The notes below the pieces were generated by a model that worked only from the letters and a program-made list of their open reading frames with translations, had not been told where the DNA came from and searched no databases. A stretch of 29,085 bases of DNA from Kouleothrix aurantiaca (GTDB taxonomy: Bacteria > Chloroflexota > Chloroflexia > Chloroflexales > Roseiflexaceae): contig LJCR01000002.1 in NCBI GenBank assembly GCA_001399705.1, forward strand, positions 1 to 29,085, written 5' to 3'. The first letter of the stretch is position 1, and each line of letters opens with the position of its first letter. Below, piece by piece: positions 15,699 to 23,247 of this stretch. The translations under genes were made by a program, and so were the position numbers.

Positions 15699-15971
15699 TC
15701 AGCGCCGCCACGGCAACCGCCAGCGGCGCTGCGCGCTCTGGCTGCGATTCGCTGGCGTTGCGCTCCGCCGTCGTGGATATTGCCAGCGATACCAGAGGAA
15801 CGTCCCTCCATACGCGAGTGCGGCGATCACCACAGCAGCCACCCAATGCAGGGGATGCACGTATCGTCCCATCAACGCTTCAGCGGCTATATACCCGAAG
15901 AGAAACCCCAGCAGCGCACCAATGACCTCTTCGCCACGCGCGCCAGGCCGTAGGGTACGTCGTTTCGGCAT
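15699..15971 (-). CDS. Small two-TM membrane protein
   Basis: A 90-residue protein with AAGGAG eight or nine bases before its ATG. Hydrophobic segments lie at about 14-34 and 40-62 (VIGALLGFLFGYIAAEALMG, then HWVAAVVIAALAYGGTFLWY), flanked by Arg-rich termini. No family is recognised. It lies between the J-domain/TlpA gene and the L,D-transpeptidase in the same direction. Confidence 0.6.
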   Translation of the reverse strand: MPKRRTLRPGARGEEVIGALLGFLFGYIAAEALMGRYVHPLHWVAAVVIAALAYGGTFLWYRWQYPRRRSATPANRSQSAQRRWRLPWRR

Positions 15972-16038
15972 ACACTTGCTCCTTGCCTGACCGAACCCGC
16001 GCCGGACTCACGCCGACCAGCGCATGTAAGCTCCATTG

Positions 16039-16896
16039 TTACGATCCGGCTCCCGCCACTGCCGCGGCTTCCCGCTTGAGCCGGTTGAAGATCGCCTCGA
16101 CGTCCGCCTCGGTGATTTTGCTCACCGCGATGTAGCGAATCGTGCCGGACTGATCGACGAAATAGCTCGTCGGGATGGGCAGGATCTGGTACGCGCGCGC
16201 GACATCGCCGGTGGTATCAAGCGCGATCGGGTAGGTGACGCCGTAGCCCTCGATGAACTTCCGCACGTCGGCATCGCCGTCTGCGCCCGAGCGCTCCTGG
16301 TTGCGCAGATCCACGCCAATAATCACCAGTCCCTGGTCGCGTAGTTTCTGGTACGCCCGCTGGAGCGCTGGGGTTTCTTCCTTGCACGGCTGGCACCAGG
16401 TGCCCCAGAAGTTGAGGAGCACGACCTTTCCGCGGTAGTCGCTGAGCCGCACCGTCCCGCCCTCAAGTGAGGGTAGGGCAAGCTCGGGCGCCGGCCGACG
16501 CACCTCGCCGACCGGTGTGATGTTCTGACGGACACGCTGCCCGCTCAGTACCCATACGACTGCGATGACCAGCAGTCCCATCAGCGCGCCGCCAATTGCA
16601 AGCCCCACCTCGCGTCGACTCAGCCCCGCCCGCCGCGCAACCACGTCCAGCTGTGTGCGCGGCGCCAGGCCAATGCTTACGTCATAGTCATGGCGCCGCC
16701 GCGGGTCAGAAAGGACGGTATACGCGCGATCGAGATCGGCGGTGCGCACCGTAGCGATACTCTGGAAATCCTCGCCAAGCGCGGTGACGCGCTCAGGATT
16801 GTATTGCTCGCGCTGGCGGCGGTAGGCCGCCTCAATATCCGCCTGGGGCGCATCGATCGGCACGTCAAGCAGGGTGTAGTACGTCTCCATTGCCAT
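16039..16896 (-). CDS. Degenerate J-domain fused to membrane-anchored TlpA-like thioredoxin
   Basis: A 285-residue fusion. Residues 5-75 match a DnaJ J-domain (YYTLLDVPIDAPQADIEAAY, then DLDRAYTVLSDPRRRHDYD). The invariant HPD tripeptide is replaced by N33-P34-E35, so it should not stimulate DnaK. One transmembrane helix follows (about 97-117). Then comes a TlpA/ResA-type domain with the redox pair C168-Q-P-C171 (FWGTWCQPC) and the cis-Pro loop IPTSYFVDQSG. The N-terminus should be cytoplasmic and the thioredoxin domain outside. It probably reduces extracytoplasmic disulfides, as in cytochrome c or copper-site maturation. The start may be codon 3, which has better AGGA spacing. Confidence 0.9.
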   Translation of the reverse strand: MAMETYYTLLDVPIDAPQADIEAAYRRQREQYNPERVTALGEDFQSIATVRTADLDRAYTVLSDPRRRHDYDVSIGLAPRTQLDVVARRAGLSRREVGLAIGGALMGLLVIAVVWVLSGQRVRQNITPVGEVRRPAPELALPSLEGGTVRLSDYRGKVVLLNFWGTWCQPCKEETPALQRAYQKLRDQGLVIIGVDLRNQERSGADGDADVRKFIEGYGVTYPIALDTTGDVARAYQILPIPTSYFVDQSGTIRYIAVSKITEADVEAIFNRLKREAAAVAGAGS

Positions 16897-16912
16897 AATC
16901 CTACTTCTGGTG

Positions 16913-17509
16913 CTACCGCTGGCAAACCGCCTCAGGCCCGCGCCCGATGTGGGCCTGGAAGAATTTCGTCAGCGTATCGGCGTCAAAGCGCTGGAGCTCG
17001 AGCAGGTAGTTCCAGGCGGTCACGGCGATCGGTGCATCGAGCTTGTCCGCCGCGCGCGGCTGGAGCAGGATGCACGGGTTTTGGCGCTGAAGATCGCGCG
17101 CCAGGGTGGTCAGCTGGTCGACAGTCGCCTGGTCGAGCCCTTGCCGGTAGTGGATGACGACTCCCCCATGCTCCAGGTTGTGTACAGTCTGCTCGTCGGG
17201 GAGTTGCTGGCCCGTAACGCCCCACGGGGCGGTGCCGCCGCCGATATGGATACCAGAGGTCGGAGGGTTGGAGTTGTAGGGTGTATGCGGATCCGTCACG
17301 TTCGCGATGTGTCCGGCCCCCTGGTTAGCTATGCGCTGCTCGCCGGGTACCGCGGATGTTATCTGGCGCGCGATCAGCAGGCCAGCAAGACTGACGACGA
17401 TGAGGCCTGCCACCACAATGCCGATAATCGTCCGCGTGTTGCGCCTTGTGCGCCGACGTCCGGCTTGCCTGCCGCTTCGGTGCTGAGCCGCCGTTCGACT
17501 TCGAGACAT
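16913..17509 (-). CDS. DUF3105 family membrane-anchored protein
   Basis: A 198-residue protein with a very basic N-terminus, one transmembrane helix (about 27-48) and an extracytoplasmic DUF3105 domain. Typical signatures are YNSNPPTSGIHIGG, WGVTGQQLPDEQTVHNLEHG, VVIHYRQG, CILLQPR and AVTAWNYLLELQRFD. The conserved His/Glu residues (NLEHGGVVIHY) suggest metal binding, but no function is established. It is 16 bases upstream of the J-domain/TlpA gene, so they are co-transcribed. Confidence 0.88.
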   Translation of the reverse strand: MSRSRTAAQHRSGRQAGRRRTRRNTRTIIGIVVAGLIVVSLAGLLIARQITSAVPGEQRIANQGAGHIANVTDPHTPYNSNPPTSGIHIGGGTAPWGVTGQQLPDEQTVHNLEHGGVVIHYRQGLDQATVDQLTTLARDLQRQNPCILLQPRAADKLDAPIAVTAWNYLLELQRFDADTLTKFFQAHIGRGPEAVCQR

Positions 17510-17585
17510 ACCTTTCGCTCCTGAATACGATTATCACATCGCCAGTCCAGCATCTCCGTCAGGTCCAAATGTTTCCTCACGCGCC

Positions 17586-18443
17586 TCAGATGCCTGTAAC
17601 GGACCAGCGAATCGCTGCAGTGAGCCCAAGCACGGTGAACGCGATGAGCAGCGCCAGCGCGCCGGGCACCAAGATCTGGCGCATTCGTGTCACGCGTCCA
17701 TCCAGGCCGCTCATCCCCAACACAACGAGCAGCGCCACCATCGCCAGCACAACGACGACTCCGCCGACGCTGAGGAGCGCAATCGGGTAATAGAATGCCG
17801 CCTGCTCGCTCATGACCAGGATCGCAAAGCCCCCGCACGCCGCGATGGGCAGCAGCAATTCCCATGGCGAGCGCACAACCGCTTGCGCAGGCCCACTCGC
17901 ACGTGGCGTCGCCATCACCCCGAGGAGCCAGACGAGAAACGGCGCGATGGCGATGCCCGAGAGCAGGCCTGTCACGAGCCTGGTGACGTTGGTCGACTGA
18001 TAGAGGTGCGGCAGGCCCAGCTCCGTCAGCGTCGAATTGATCCCATCAAAGGCCATACTGGCGAAGAACAGCGCGAGGAGGACGATCGTGGGCCGGTTTC
18101 CAAGACGCCGTGCGCCGGCCCGCCCGAAGACCAGGAGCGCGATCAGCGTCAGTGAAAAGCCAGCGTAGATTCCCACCATCCGCGACTCCATCGGCAGTTG
18201 CACCGCGCCTGCAAAGTACGAGTGCGCCGGCCGCAGCCCGCACACCCCGCCCATCGCGAGCAGAAGTTTGCGCGGCAGCGGGAGTGGTGCTGCGAGAAAC
18301 GCGAGCAGGATAGCCACTGCGAGCCCCGGCAGGAGCCTGCCCCAGGGGTTGTTCCAGCGTCCCTCACGCTCCGCCGCACGGCGCGCGGCCAGTTCCTGCT
18401 GTGCTCGCGCGATGATCTGTTCAGCCGTCTGTTTGTTGTGCAT
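17586..18443 (-). CDS. DUF2085-family integral membrane protein
   Basis: A 285-residue protein. The cytoplasmic N-terminus has a short helix (AEQIIARAQQELAARRAAER), followed by seven or eight hydrophobic segments. The DUF2085 core is recognised in GVCGLRPAHSYFAGAVQLPM followed by ESRMVGIYAGF. The Cys residues common in the 'LPxCxRCxGIY' form are absent here. Later segments include FFASMAFDGINSTLTELGLP. Function unknown. It lies 76 bases upstream of the DUF3105 gene and is probably in the same transcript. Confidence 0.78.
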   Translation of the reverse strand: MHNKQTAEQIIARAQQELAARRAAEREGRWNNPWGRLLPGLAVAILLAFLAAPLPLPRKLLLAMGGVCGLRPAHSYFAGAVQLPMESRMVGIYAGFSLTLIALLVFGRAGARRLGNRPTIVLLALFFASMAFDGINSTLTELGLPHLYQSTNVTRLVTGLLSGIAIAPFLVWLLGVMATPRASGPAQAVVRSPWELLLPIAACGGFAILVMSEQAAFYYPIALLSVGGVVVVLAMVALLVVLGMSGLDGRVTRMRQILVPGALALLIAFTVLGLTAAIRWSVTGI

Positions 18444-18634
18444 ACTTCAACCTGTGGACCAAACTGAAATGTTATGCTATGGCGCGAATCATGCAACGCC
18501 AGGCACCTGCGTGCAAATCTTTAACTGCCCGAGTGCGAATCGGGTGCATGCGCGGCTTGGACGTGTGTGAAATGCCGCAGCAAGGATGCAAATACCACAC
18601 TGCTCAACCCAATCGATAGCGGAGTGCAAAGCGA

Positions 18635-19081
18635 TCAGGCTACGATGGTACGCCACCGCTCGTCTTGAGTGTGCTGCAAAGGCGTCGGCCACCAATGGAC
18701 GTATTCAACCAGCAGCACCACCCATATCAGCGCCAGCATTGGCAGCGCGAACGGAAGAATCTCGTCGAGCGCGACGTGGAACAGGAAGACGTCCATCCAG
18801 TCGCGGTGGAACGGACCGGCCATGTAGACGAAGTCAGGTGTTAGCGCGTAGAGCGCCAGCAGGAATGGAAGGATGCCATCCCATCGAGCTGGACGCCGCC
18901 CATAGTGCATCGCCGCGAGTAGCACGATGAGCCCGACATCCCAGCCCATCAGTGTGTGGAGGAAAAAATGCGGCGTGCCGTCGAAGCGCTGGTAGAGGAT
19001 GAAGACAAGCATCAGCGGTAGTGATGGGCCGAAGAGCCAGGCCAGAATACGCCAGTATGTCATTGCGGGGCCGCAGCTCAT
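18635..19081 (-). CDS. Integral membrane protein, four predicted TMs
   Basis: A 148-residue protein whose ATG overlaps the TGA of the redoxin gene (ATGA). Hydrophobic segments lie at about 9-27, 45-60, 69-87 and 102-128, with conserved-looking aromatic/His positions (DGTPHFFLHTLMGWD, HYGRRPARWDG). An alternative start is the ATG at codon 7. I do not recognise a named family. Coupling to the peroxiredoxin-like gene suggests a joint redox role. The 190 bases downstream to the DUF2085 gene show no further gene. Confidence 0.7.
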   Translation of the reverse strand: MSCGPAMTYWRILAWLFGPSLPLMLVFILYQRFDGTPHFFLHTLMGWDVGLIVLLAAMHYGRRPARWDGILPFLLALYALTPDFVYMAGPFHRDWMDVFLFHVALDEILPFALPMLALIWVVLLVEYVHWWPTPLQHTQDERWRTIVA

Positions 19082-19686
19082 TTGGCGCCCCCTTCGCTGC
19101 CGATCGCTTCGTCTACGATGTCCAGCACGTTAGCCGCGCTCATCTGCTGACCAGGCCGCACTCGTACTGCGCGGACGATGCCGTTCGCGTCGATAACCAC
19201 AATCGCGTTCGCATCTACCGGGCCTGGATGGCGCTGCCGCAAGTGGTAGACGCCGTAGGCTGAGCCGACCGGGTGCTGGTTGACCGTTGGCCCCTCGGAA
19301 AGAAGCGGGTAGGCCAGGCCGAGCTCGGCGGCGGCTGCACGCTGCACGGCCGGAGTGTCTGCTGATACCGCGAAGACCGCAGCTCCATACGTATGCAGGT
19401 CCGGCAGCGCAGCTTGGAGGGCGCGAAGCTGCGCGCGACAGAAGTCGCACTGGACCGACGGCACAAAGGCTAGTATGAGGGGCCGTCCTCGCGCCGCTGC
19501 GAGCGACTGGATACCGCCGTTCGTCGATGGCAACGAAAAACCAGGTGCTACCTGTCCAACCTGGACGAGCGGTGTCCGTGCTGAACGTTCCACAATGACG
19601 CCGGCGACAACCAGCAGGGACAGAGTAAGGGTTGCCACTACCAGAATCAGGCCACGTCGGCGTTGTGCACGCGTATCGATGTGCAC
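19078..19686 (-). CDS. Membrane-anchored peroxiredoxin/AhpC-TSA-like protein
   Basis: A 202-residue protein with a signal anchor (about 12-31) and an extracytoplasmic thioredoxin fold. GQVAPGFSLPSTNGG opens the domain. The redox pair is in FVPSVQCDFCRAQL (CxxC, where peroxiredoxins have a single Cys), followed by VFAVSADTPAVQRAAA, YPLLSEG and VIDANGIVRAV. It probably reduces peroxides or disulfides at the cell surface. It is the first gene of a coupled pair with the four-TM membrane protein. Confidence 0.85.
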   Translation of the reverse strand: MHIDTRAQRRRGLILVVATLTLSLLVVAGVIVERSARTPLVQVGQVAPGFSLPSTNGGIQSLAAARGRPLILAFVPSVQCDFCRAQLRALQAALPDLHTYGAAVFAVSADTPAVQRAAAAELGLAYPLLSEGPTVNQHPVGSAYGVYHLRQRHPGPVDANAIVVIDANGIVRAVRVRPGQQMSAANVLDIVDEAIGSEGGAK

Positions 19687-19770
19687 CTCAGTATTTCCTC
19701 AGCCCGGCAGCGCTAACAGATGAGATGTCACAGGTCCGAGCATGCCCACTCGCACCATGTTTCATGTGTC

Positions 19771-20616
19771 TCAGGCCGGTTGCTGTAGAAAGCGTACCAG
19801 CTCGCGTGCGACAGTGTCACTGTGCGTGAAAATCAACCGATGGCCGGCATCAACAGTTTTCAGCCAGACATTTGGAAGCCGGTCAACGGCGCCGATAACG
19901 TTGCCGATTGGAGCAATCGTATCTTGCCTTCCCTGTACGATGAGCACTGGCTTGCGAGTGTCACGGAGTAACGCATCCGCACGCAACTGGAAGATGACGT
20001 GATTCAGTGTCTTCGAGTACGAGGTCCAGGTGTGGCGCAGCGCGTCGCGCGAGACGACCGCCGGCACATCGGGGGACAACGCGGGCGCGACGGCCATCAG
20101 GAGGGGTCGAAGGTGGCACATGACCGCGCAACCGATCCGCGCGAGCGGGGTGTCCAACGCCAGCCAGCGGTTGAAGAGCGAACTTTTCCCGATGATCTGG
20201 CGCGCCTCTTGCTCGCTGTGATACCAGGGGAGCGCAAACAGCGCGATTTTCCCGGCCTCCGCTGGGTAGCGGTTCGCGTAGGCAAGCGCAAGCAGGCAGC
20301 CCATGGAATGGCCGGCCAGGTGCGCCGTACCCACCCCCAATGAGTGGAGCGTACGGTGGATCGCGCCGAGGTGATCATCGAGCGTATAGTCGATAGCGGG
20401 CTTTGGCGAATGGCCGAAGCCGAGCATGTCCAGCAAGACCAGCCGGTAGCACTGGCTGAGCGCCTGAAAATCATGGTTCCAGACCTCGTGGGAGCCGGTA
20501 AAGCCTGGCAGAAATACGATCGTCTCTTCTGAATGGCCAGCTCCTAAAACCTTTGTGTACAGTCTCCAGGATGCCATATCGTGTGCCCACTTCTTGGCCA
20601 GCGTCGCCACCACCAT
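19771..20616 (-). CDS. Alpha/beta-fold hydrolase
   Basis: A 281-residue hydrolase. The oxyanion-hole motif is FLPGFTGSHEVW, the nucleophile is the Ser of GHSMG, the acid is the Asp in IVQGRQDTIAP, and the catalytic His is in DAGHRLIF. The ATG at 20616 lies two bases after the Rieske stop; codon 14 (20577) is an equally credible start because the domain begins just after it. The substrate is unknown. Being placed after Rieske suggests co-transcription, not necessarily related function. Confidence 0.87.
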   Translation of the reverse strand: MVVATLAKKWAHDMASWRLYTKVLGAGHSEETIVFLPGFTGSHEVWNHDFQALSQCYRLVLLDMLGFGHSPKPAIDYTLDDHLGAIHRTLHSLGVGTAHLAGHSMGCLLALAYANRYPAEAGKIALFALPWYHSEQEARQIIGKSSLFNRWLALDTPLARIGCAVMCHLRPLLMAVAPALSPDVPAVVSRDALRHTWTSYSKTLNHVIFQLRADALLRDTRKPVLIVQGRQDTIAPIGNVIGAVDRLPNVWLKTVDAGHRLIFTHSDTVARELVRFLQQPA

Positions 20617-20618
20617 GT

Positions 20619-21185
20619 TTAGGAATGCGGCTGCCCCAGCACGCGCTGCCCGGTATTAACGACGATAGTGTCGTTGACAACTGTCAGGCGAAACTGATCC
20701 AGGTTGCGCGGCGCTGGCCCGCGGACATACTGGGTGTCGCGCTCATAGGTCGAGCCGTGGCACGGGCAGATAAACCGACGTTCGGACGCGATATACGGAA
20801 CCAGGCAGCCCAGGTGCGGGCAGACCTGGTAGATCGCCATGATGTTGGCGGCATTGACGCGGTCGTCCTCGTCGGGCACCGGCTTCACGCTTGCGTTGGG
20901 CGGCACTTTGGCAATGTAGAATTTACCATCCGGAACCAGGAGCGGCGGGTCGCCCTCCGTGAATATGCTGGCCTTCTGCTCCAGCGTGAAGATGCCGCCG
21001 AACGTGCCGGCCTTGATGCGCGGGTAGGCGAAGCCGCCAGCTACGGGATAGGTCTTCTCGCCCGTGTTCTCATCGACATCCGCCGCGAATCCGAGTACCG
21101 ACCCAAGGAGCGGGTCGGCCGACGGATCGGGCGCGGTCAGGAAAACGATCCCGGCGACCGCCAAGAGCGCCGCCGAGCCAGCCAT
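20619..21185 (-). CDS. Rieske [2Fe-2S] protein, main part
   Basis: From the ATG at 21185 the product has 188 residues, with a hydrophobic anchor at about 2-17. The Rieske domain carries C122-P-H124-L-G-C127 and C140-P-C142-H143-G-S. By family precedent C122, H124, C140 and H143 hold the cluster and C127-C142 form the disulfide. The GPAPRNLDQF motif follows. The usual partner is a cytochrome bc1/b6f-type or alternative complex on the outer face of the membrane. Fourteen in-frame codons upstream contain INRREFLAVA, a Tat-like motif, but these are cut off from the likely original start by a TAG at 21228-21230. Confidence 0.88.
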   Translation of the reverse strand: MAGSAALLAVAGIVFLTAPDPSADPLLGSVLGFAADVDENTGEKTYPVAGGFAYPRIKAGTFGGIFTLEQKASIFTEGDPPLLVPDGKFYIAKVPPNASVKPVPDEDDRVNAANIMAIYQVCPHLGCLVPYIASERRFICPCHGSTYERDTQYVRGPAPRNLDQFRLTVVNDTIVVNTGQRVLGQPHS

Positions 21186-21227
21186 CGCGACGGCCAGGAA
21201 CTCGCGCCGGTTGATGCCTGCGGCCTG

Positions 21228-21332
21228 CTACTGGGCTGCTACCGGCGGCTTGTGCATCCCGGCTTTGGCAGCGATAGCGTCTGCATCAGCCTGAGAAATC
21301 ACCCGGCGCCCCGCATTGCGCAATTCTGCCAT
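21228..21332 (-). CDS. Short ORF, apparent N-terminus of the Rieske gene ending at an in-frame TAG
   Basis: An ATG at 21332 with a very strong GAGGAGG ribosome-binding site opens 34 codons (MAELRNAGRRVISQADADAI ... KPPVAAQ) and stops at a TAG. The same frame then continues QAAGINRREFLAV into the Rieske sequence with no other break. The N-terminal sequence resembles the cytoplasmic leader of Tat-exported Rieske proteins, so this is probably the 5' end of that gene. The TAG lies between CAG codons (CAG TAG CAG), a mutation one base away from CAG. Confidence 0.7.
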   Translation of the reverse strand: MAELRNAGRRVISQADADAIAAKAGMHKPPVAAQ

Positions 21333-21372
21333 AGCGATCCTCCTCATCGCCGCATTCGCTCCCACGCCGGCC

Positions 21373-22338
21373 TCACTGCGACGCGCCCCAGCTCTGGCCG
21401 CCATCCTCGCTGCGGTAGACCAGCCCCTGCTGGCCCTGCACACTGATCGCCAGGATGACATTCGGCTGCGATGGGCTGACCGTGAGGGCAATGGCGTTGT
21501 CTCCGGGGAAGGCCAGCTTGCTCCAGGAGGCGCCCGCGTCAACGCTCTTGTAGAGGCCGCCATCAACACCAGCATAGATTGTCTGTCGCGCCGATGGATC
21601 GATCGCGAGCGCATACACACCGCGCGCGCCTAGCCCGTTTGTTGCGGGCGCCCAACTGCGGCCGCCATCGGCGCTCCGCAGGACACCAGCGCTCATACTA
21701 CCAGCATAGATCGTCTCTGGGCTGCCGCCGGCCGCGGCGAGCGCCATCACATCACCTGGCAGACTACCGAGTGGCTGCCACGTCCGTCCACCATCGCCGC
21801 TCTGAAAGCCTCCCTGACCGGCAACGAGGGCGTAGAGGCGGTTCGAATCGTCCGGACTCATCGCAAAGCCATGAATATCGGTGCCTGGGAGGTTATGCTT
21901 GACCGGCTGCCAGGCCTTGCCGCCGTCTGCGCTCATCTGGAACACGTCGTGGCCGGCAAGGTAGATCGGTCCCCCGTTGGCGCCGCTCACGGCCAGGCTC
22001 ATGGTGTCGAAGTTCGGGCGATCGACCAGTGATGTCCACGTACGGCCGCCGTCGTCGCTGCGCATGATGCCGTTGTGGTGGCCGAAAAACACGGTGTTCG
22101 GATTACTGTGGCTGAAGGCAAGAGCATGAAAGTCACCAGTTCGGAGTGTCGCGATAGCGCCGCCGGTTTCACTGCCTCCCCGCCGTAGTGAGATTCCGAC
22201 CGCGACAATCGCCACGAGAACCAACAGGAATCCGATAATCAGGACAAGCCTCGATATCCCAATACGACCACTCCCAGTCGTGCGACCACGCGTGCGGGCA
22301 CGACGCGCCCGCGACTTGGTGGTTTGATCTGCTATCAC
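21373..22338 (-). CDS. Membrane-anchored BNR/sortilin-like beta-propeller protein
   Basis: The GTG at 22338 has TAGGAG just upstream, giving about 321 residues. A 340-residue form from the ATG at 22395, overlapping the TlpA stop (ATGA), is also possible. A basic N-terminus and one transmembrane helix precede an external beta-propeller. The propeller has repeated Asp-box motifs (RSDDGGRTW, QSGDGGRTW, RSADGGRSW, KSVDAGASW, RSEDGGQSW), spaced about 40-45 residues. Photosystem II assembly factor Ycf48 and sialidase-like proteins share such repeats. A role in assembling a membrane redox complex would fit the neighbours but is inference. Confidence 0.85.
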   Translation of the reverse strand: MIADQTTKSRARRARTRGRTTGSGRIGISRLVLIIGFLLVLVAIVAVGISLRRGGSETGGAIATLRTGDFHALAFSHSNPNTVFFGHHNGIMRSDDGGRTWTSLVDRPNFDTMSLAVSGANGGPIYLAGHDVFQMSADGGKAWQPVKHNLPGTDIHGFAMSPDDSNRLYALVAGQGGFQSGDGGRTWQPLGSLPGDVMALAAAGGSPETIYAGSMSAGVLRSADGGRSWAPATNGLGARGVYALAIDPSARQTIYAGVDGGLYKSVDAGASWSKLAFPGDNAIALTVSPSQPNVILAISVQGQQGLVYRSEDGGQSWGASQ

Positions 22339-22391
22339 ATTACTCCTACGCGATAGGAAAGCGTTTCGTCGAACCGGCACAACGCAGCCGT

Positions 22392-23039
22392 TCATTGCAG
22401 GAGCTCGCCCACGAACTGGTCGATCTGCTCGCCGCGCATGGCCCCGATGTGACGGCGGACGATGATACCCTTCCGGTTAACGAAGAAACTCATTGGGAGC
22501 CCGCGCAAGCGATACTGGTCGTGCGCGACCGCCCCGGTCTCGTCGAGAAGCACTGGGAAAGTCATGTTGAATTCCTTCACGAACGCCTGCACATCCGAAA
22601 CCGAGTCTTGAAAGGTCATGTTGATTGCCAGCACAACCAGGCCATCCGCTTTGTGCGCCTCATAGACGCGCACGAGGTCGGGCATCTCGACGCGGCATGG
22701 CGCGCACCAGCTTGCCCAGAAGTTCATCAGCACCGGTTTGCCCTGGAGACTGGACAGCGTGACCTCGCCCCCGTCGAGGGTTTTGAGGGTGAAGTCTGGC
22801 GCCTGCTGGTCTACCGCCGGAGCAACCCCACCACCAGTGCTGCTGGCGGGCTGTTGAGCGACGAACGCCGCCGGATCGAGAACCGCCGGCCCAGAATCGG
22901 AGCGTGCGAGCCGACTCGCCAGCAACACGCCGGCACCGGTCATCAGTGCGACGAGCATGGTCACCAGGACAGCCAGCCGCAAAGCTCTGGGAATTCCCTG
23001 CCGTTCATGGCGGTGTTCAGCCGGACTCTGTTGGTCCAT
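22392..23039 (-). CDS. TlpA/ResA-type membrane-anchored thiol-disulfide oxidoreductase
   Basis: A 215-residue protein with a signal anchor (about 20-42), a low-complexity linker and a thioredoxin-fold domain. The domain opens QQAPDFTLKTLDGGEVTLSS. The redox pair is C112-A-P-C115 (FWASWCAPC), and the cis-Pro loop is LRGLPMSFFVNRKG. It should reduce apocytochrome or copper-site cysteines outside the membrane. It lies between SCO1 and the beta-propeller gene, overlapping the latter's upstream ATG. Confidence 0.93.
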   Translation of the reverse strand: MDQQSPAEHRHERQGIPRALRLAVLVTMLVALMTGAGVLLASRLARSDSGPAVLDPAAFVAQQPASSTGGGVAPAVDQQAPDFTLKTLDGGEVTLSSLQGKPVLMNFWASWCAPCRVEMPDLVRVYEAHKADGLVVLAINMTFQDSVSDVQAFVKEFNMTFPVLLDETGAVAHDQYRLRGLPMSFFVNRKGIIVRRHIGAMRGEQIDQFVGELLQ

Positions 23040-23055
23040 ACGGTTACTCGTTTTG

Positions 23056-23216
23056 TCACACCGTGCGCTTCCGCTGATCGGCGGCGCTGAATCTTCGCAG
23101 GGAGGCCTGGCTCCTCACGATCGCAGCACGGCCAGCAGCAGTTAGCCCTGCCAGCAGGAACACCACGCCGGCAGTGTGTTGAGGATGCTGAACCAATCCT
23201 GTGCAACCCTGCCCAT
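23056..23216 (-). pseudogene. Small membrane-protein ORF with a probable frameshift
   Basis: GGAGGA followed by an ATG at 23216 opens MGRVAQDWFSILNTLPA, which soon stops at 23142 in its own frame. The alternative frame continues AGVVFLLAGLTAAGRAAIVR ... RRFSAADQRKRTV to a TGA at 23056. Joined near 23168-23175 these would make a single-helix protein of about 52 residues, CcmD-like in size only. Either the gene is broken by an indel or it starts at a TTG in the second frame. Confidence 0.4.
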
Positions 23217-23247
23217 AGGCTCCTCCGGTGCCCTCGTACCGCGATCA

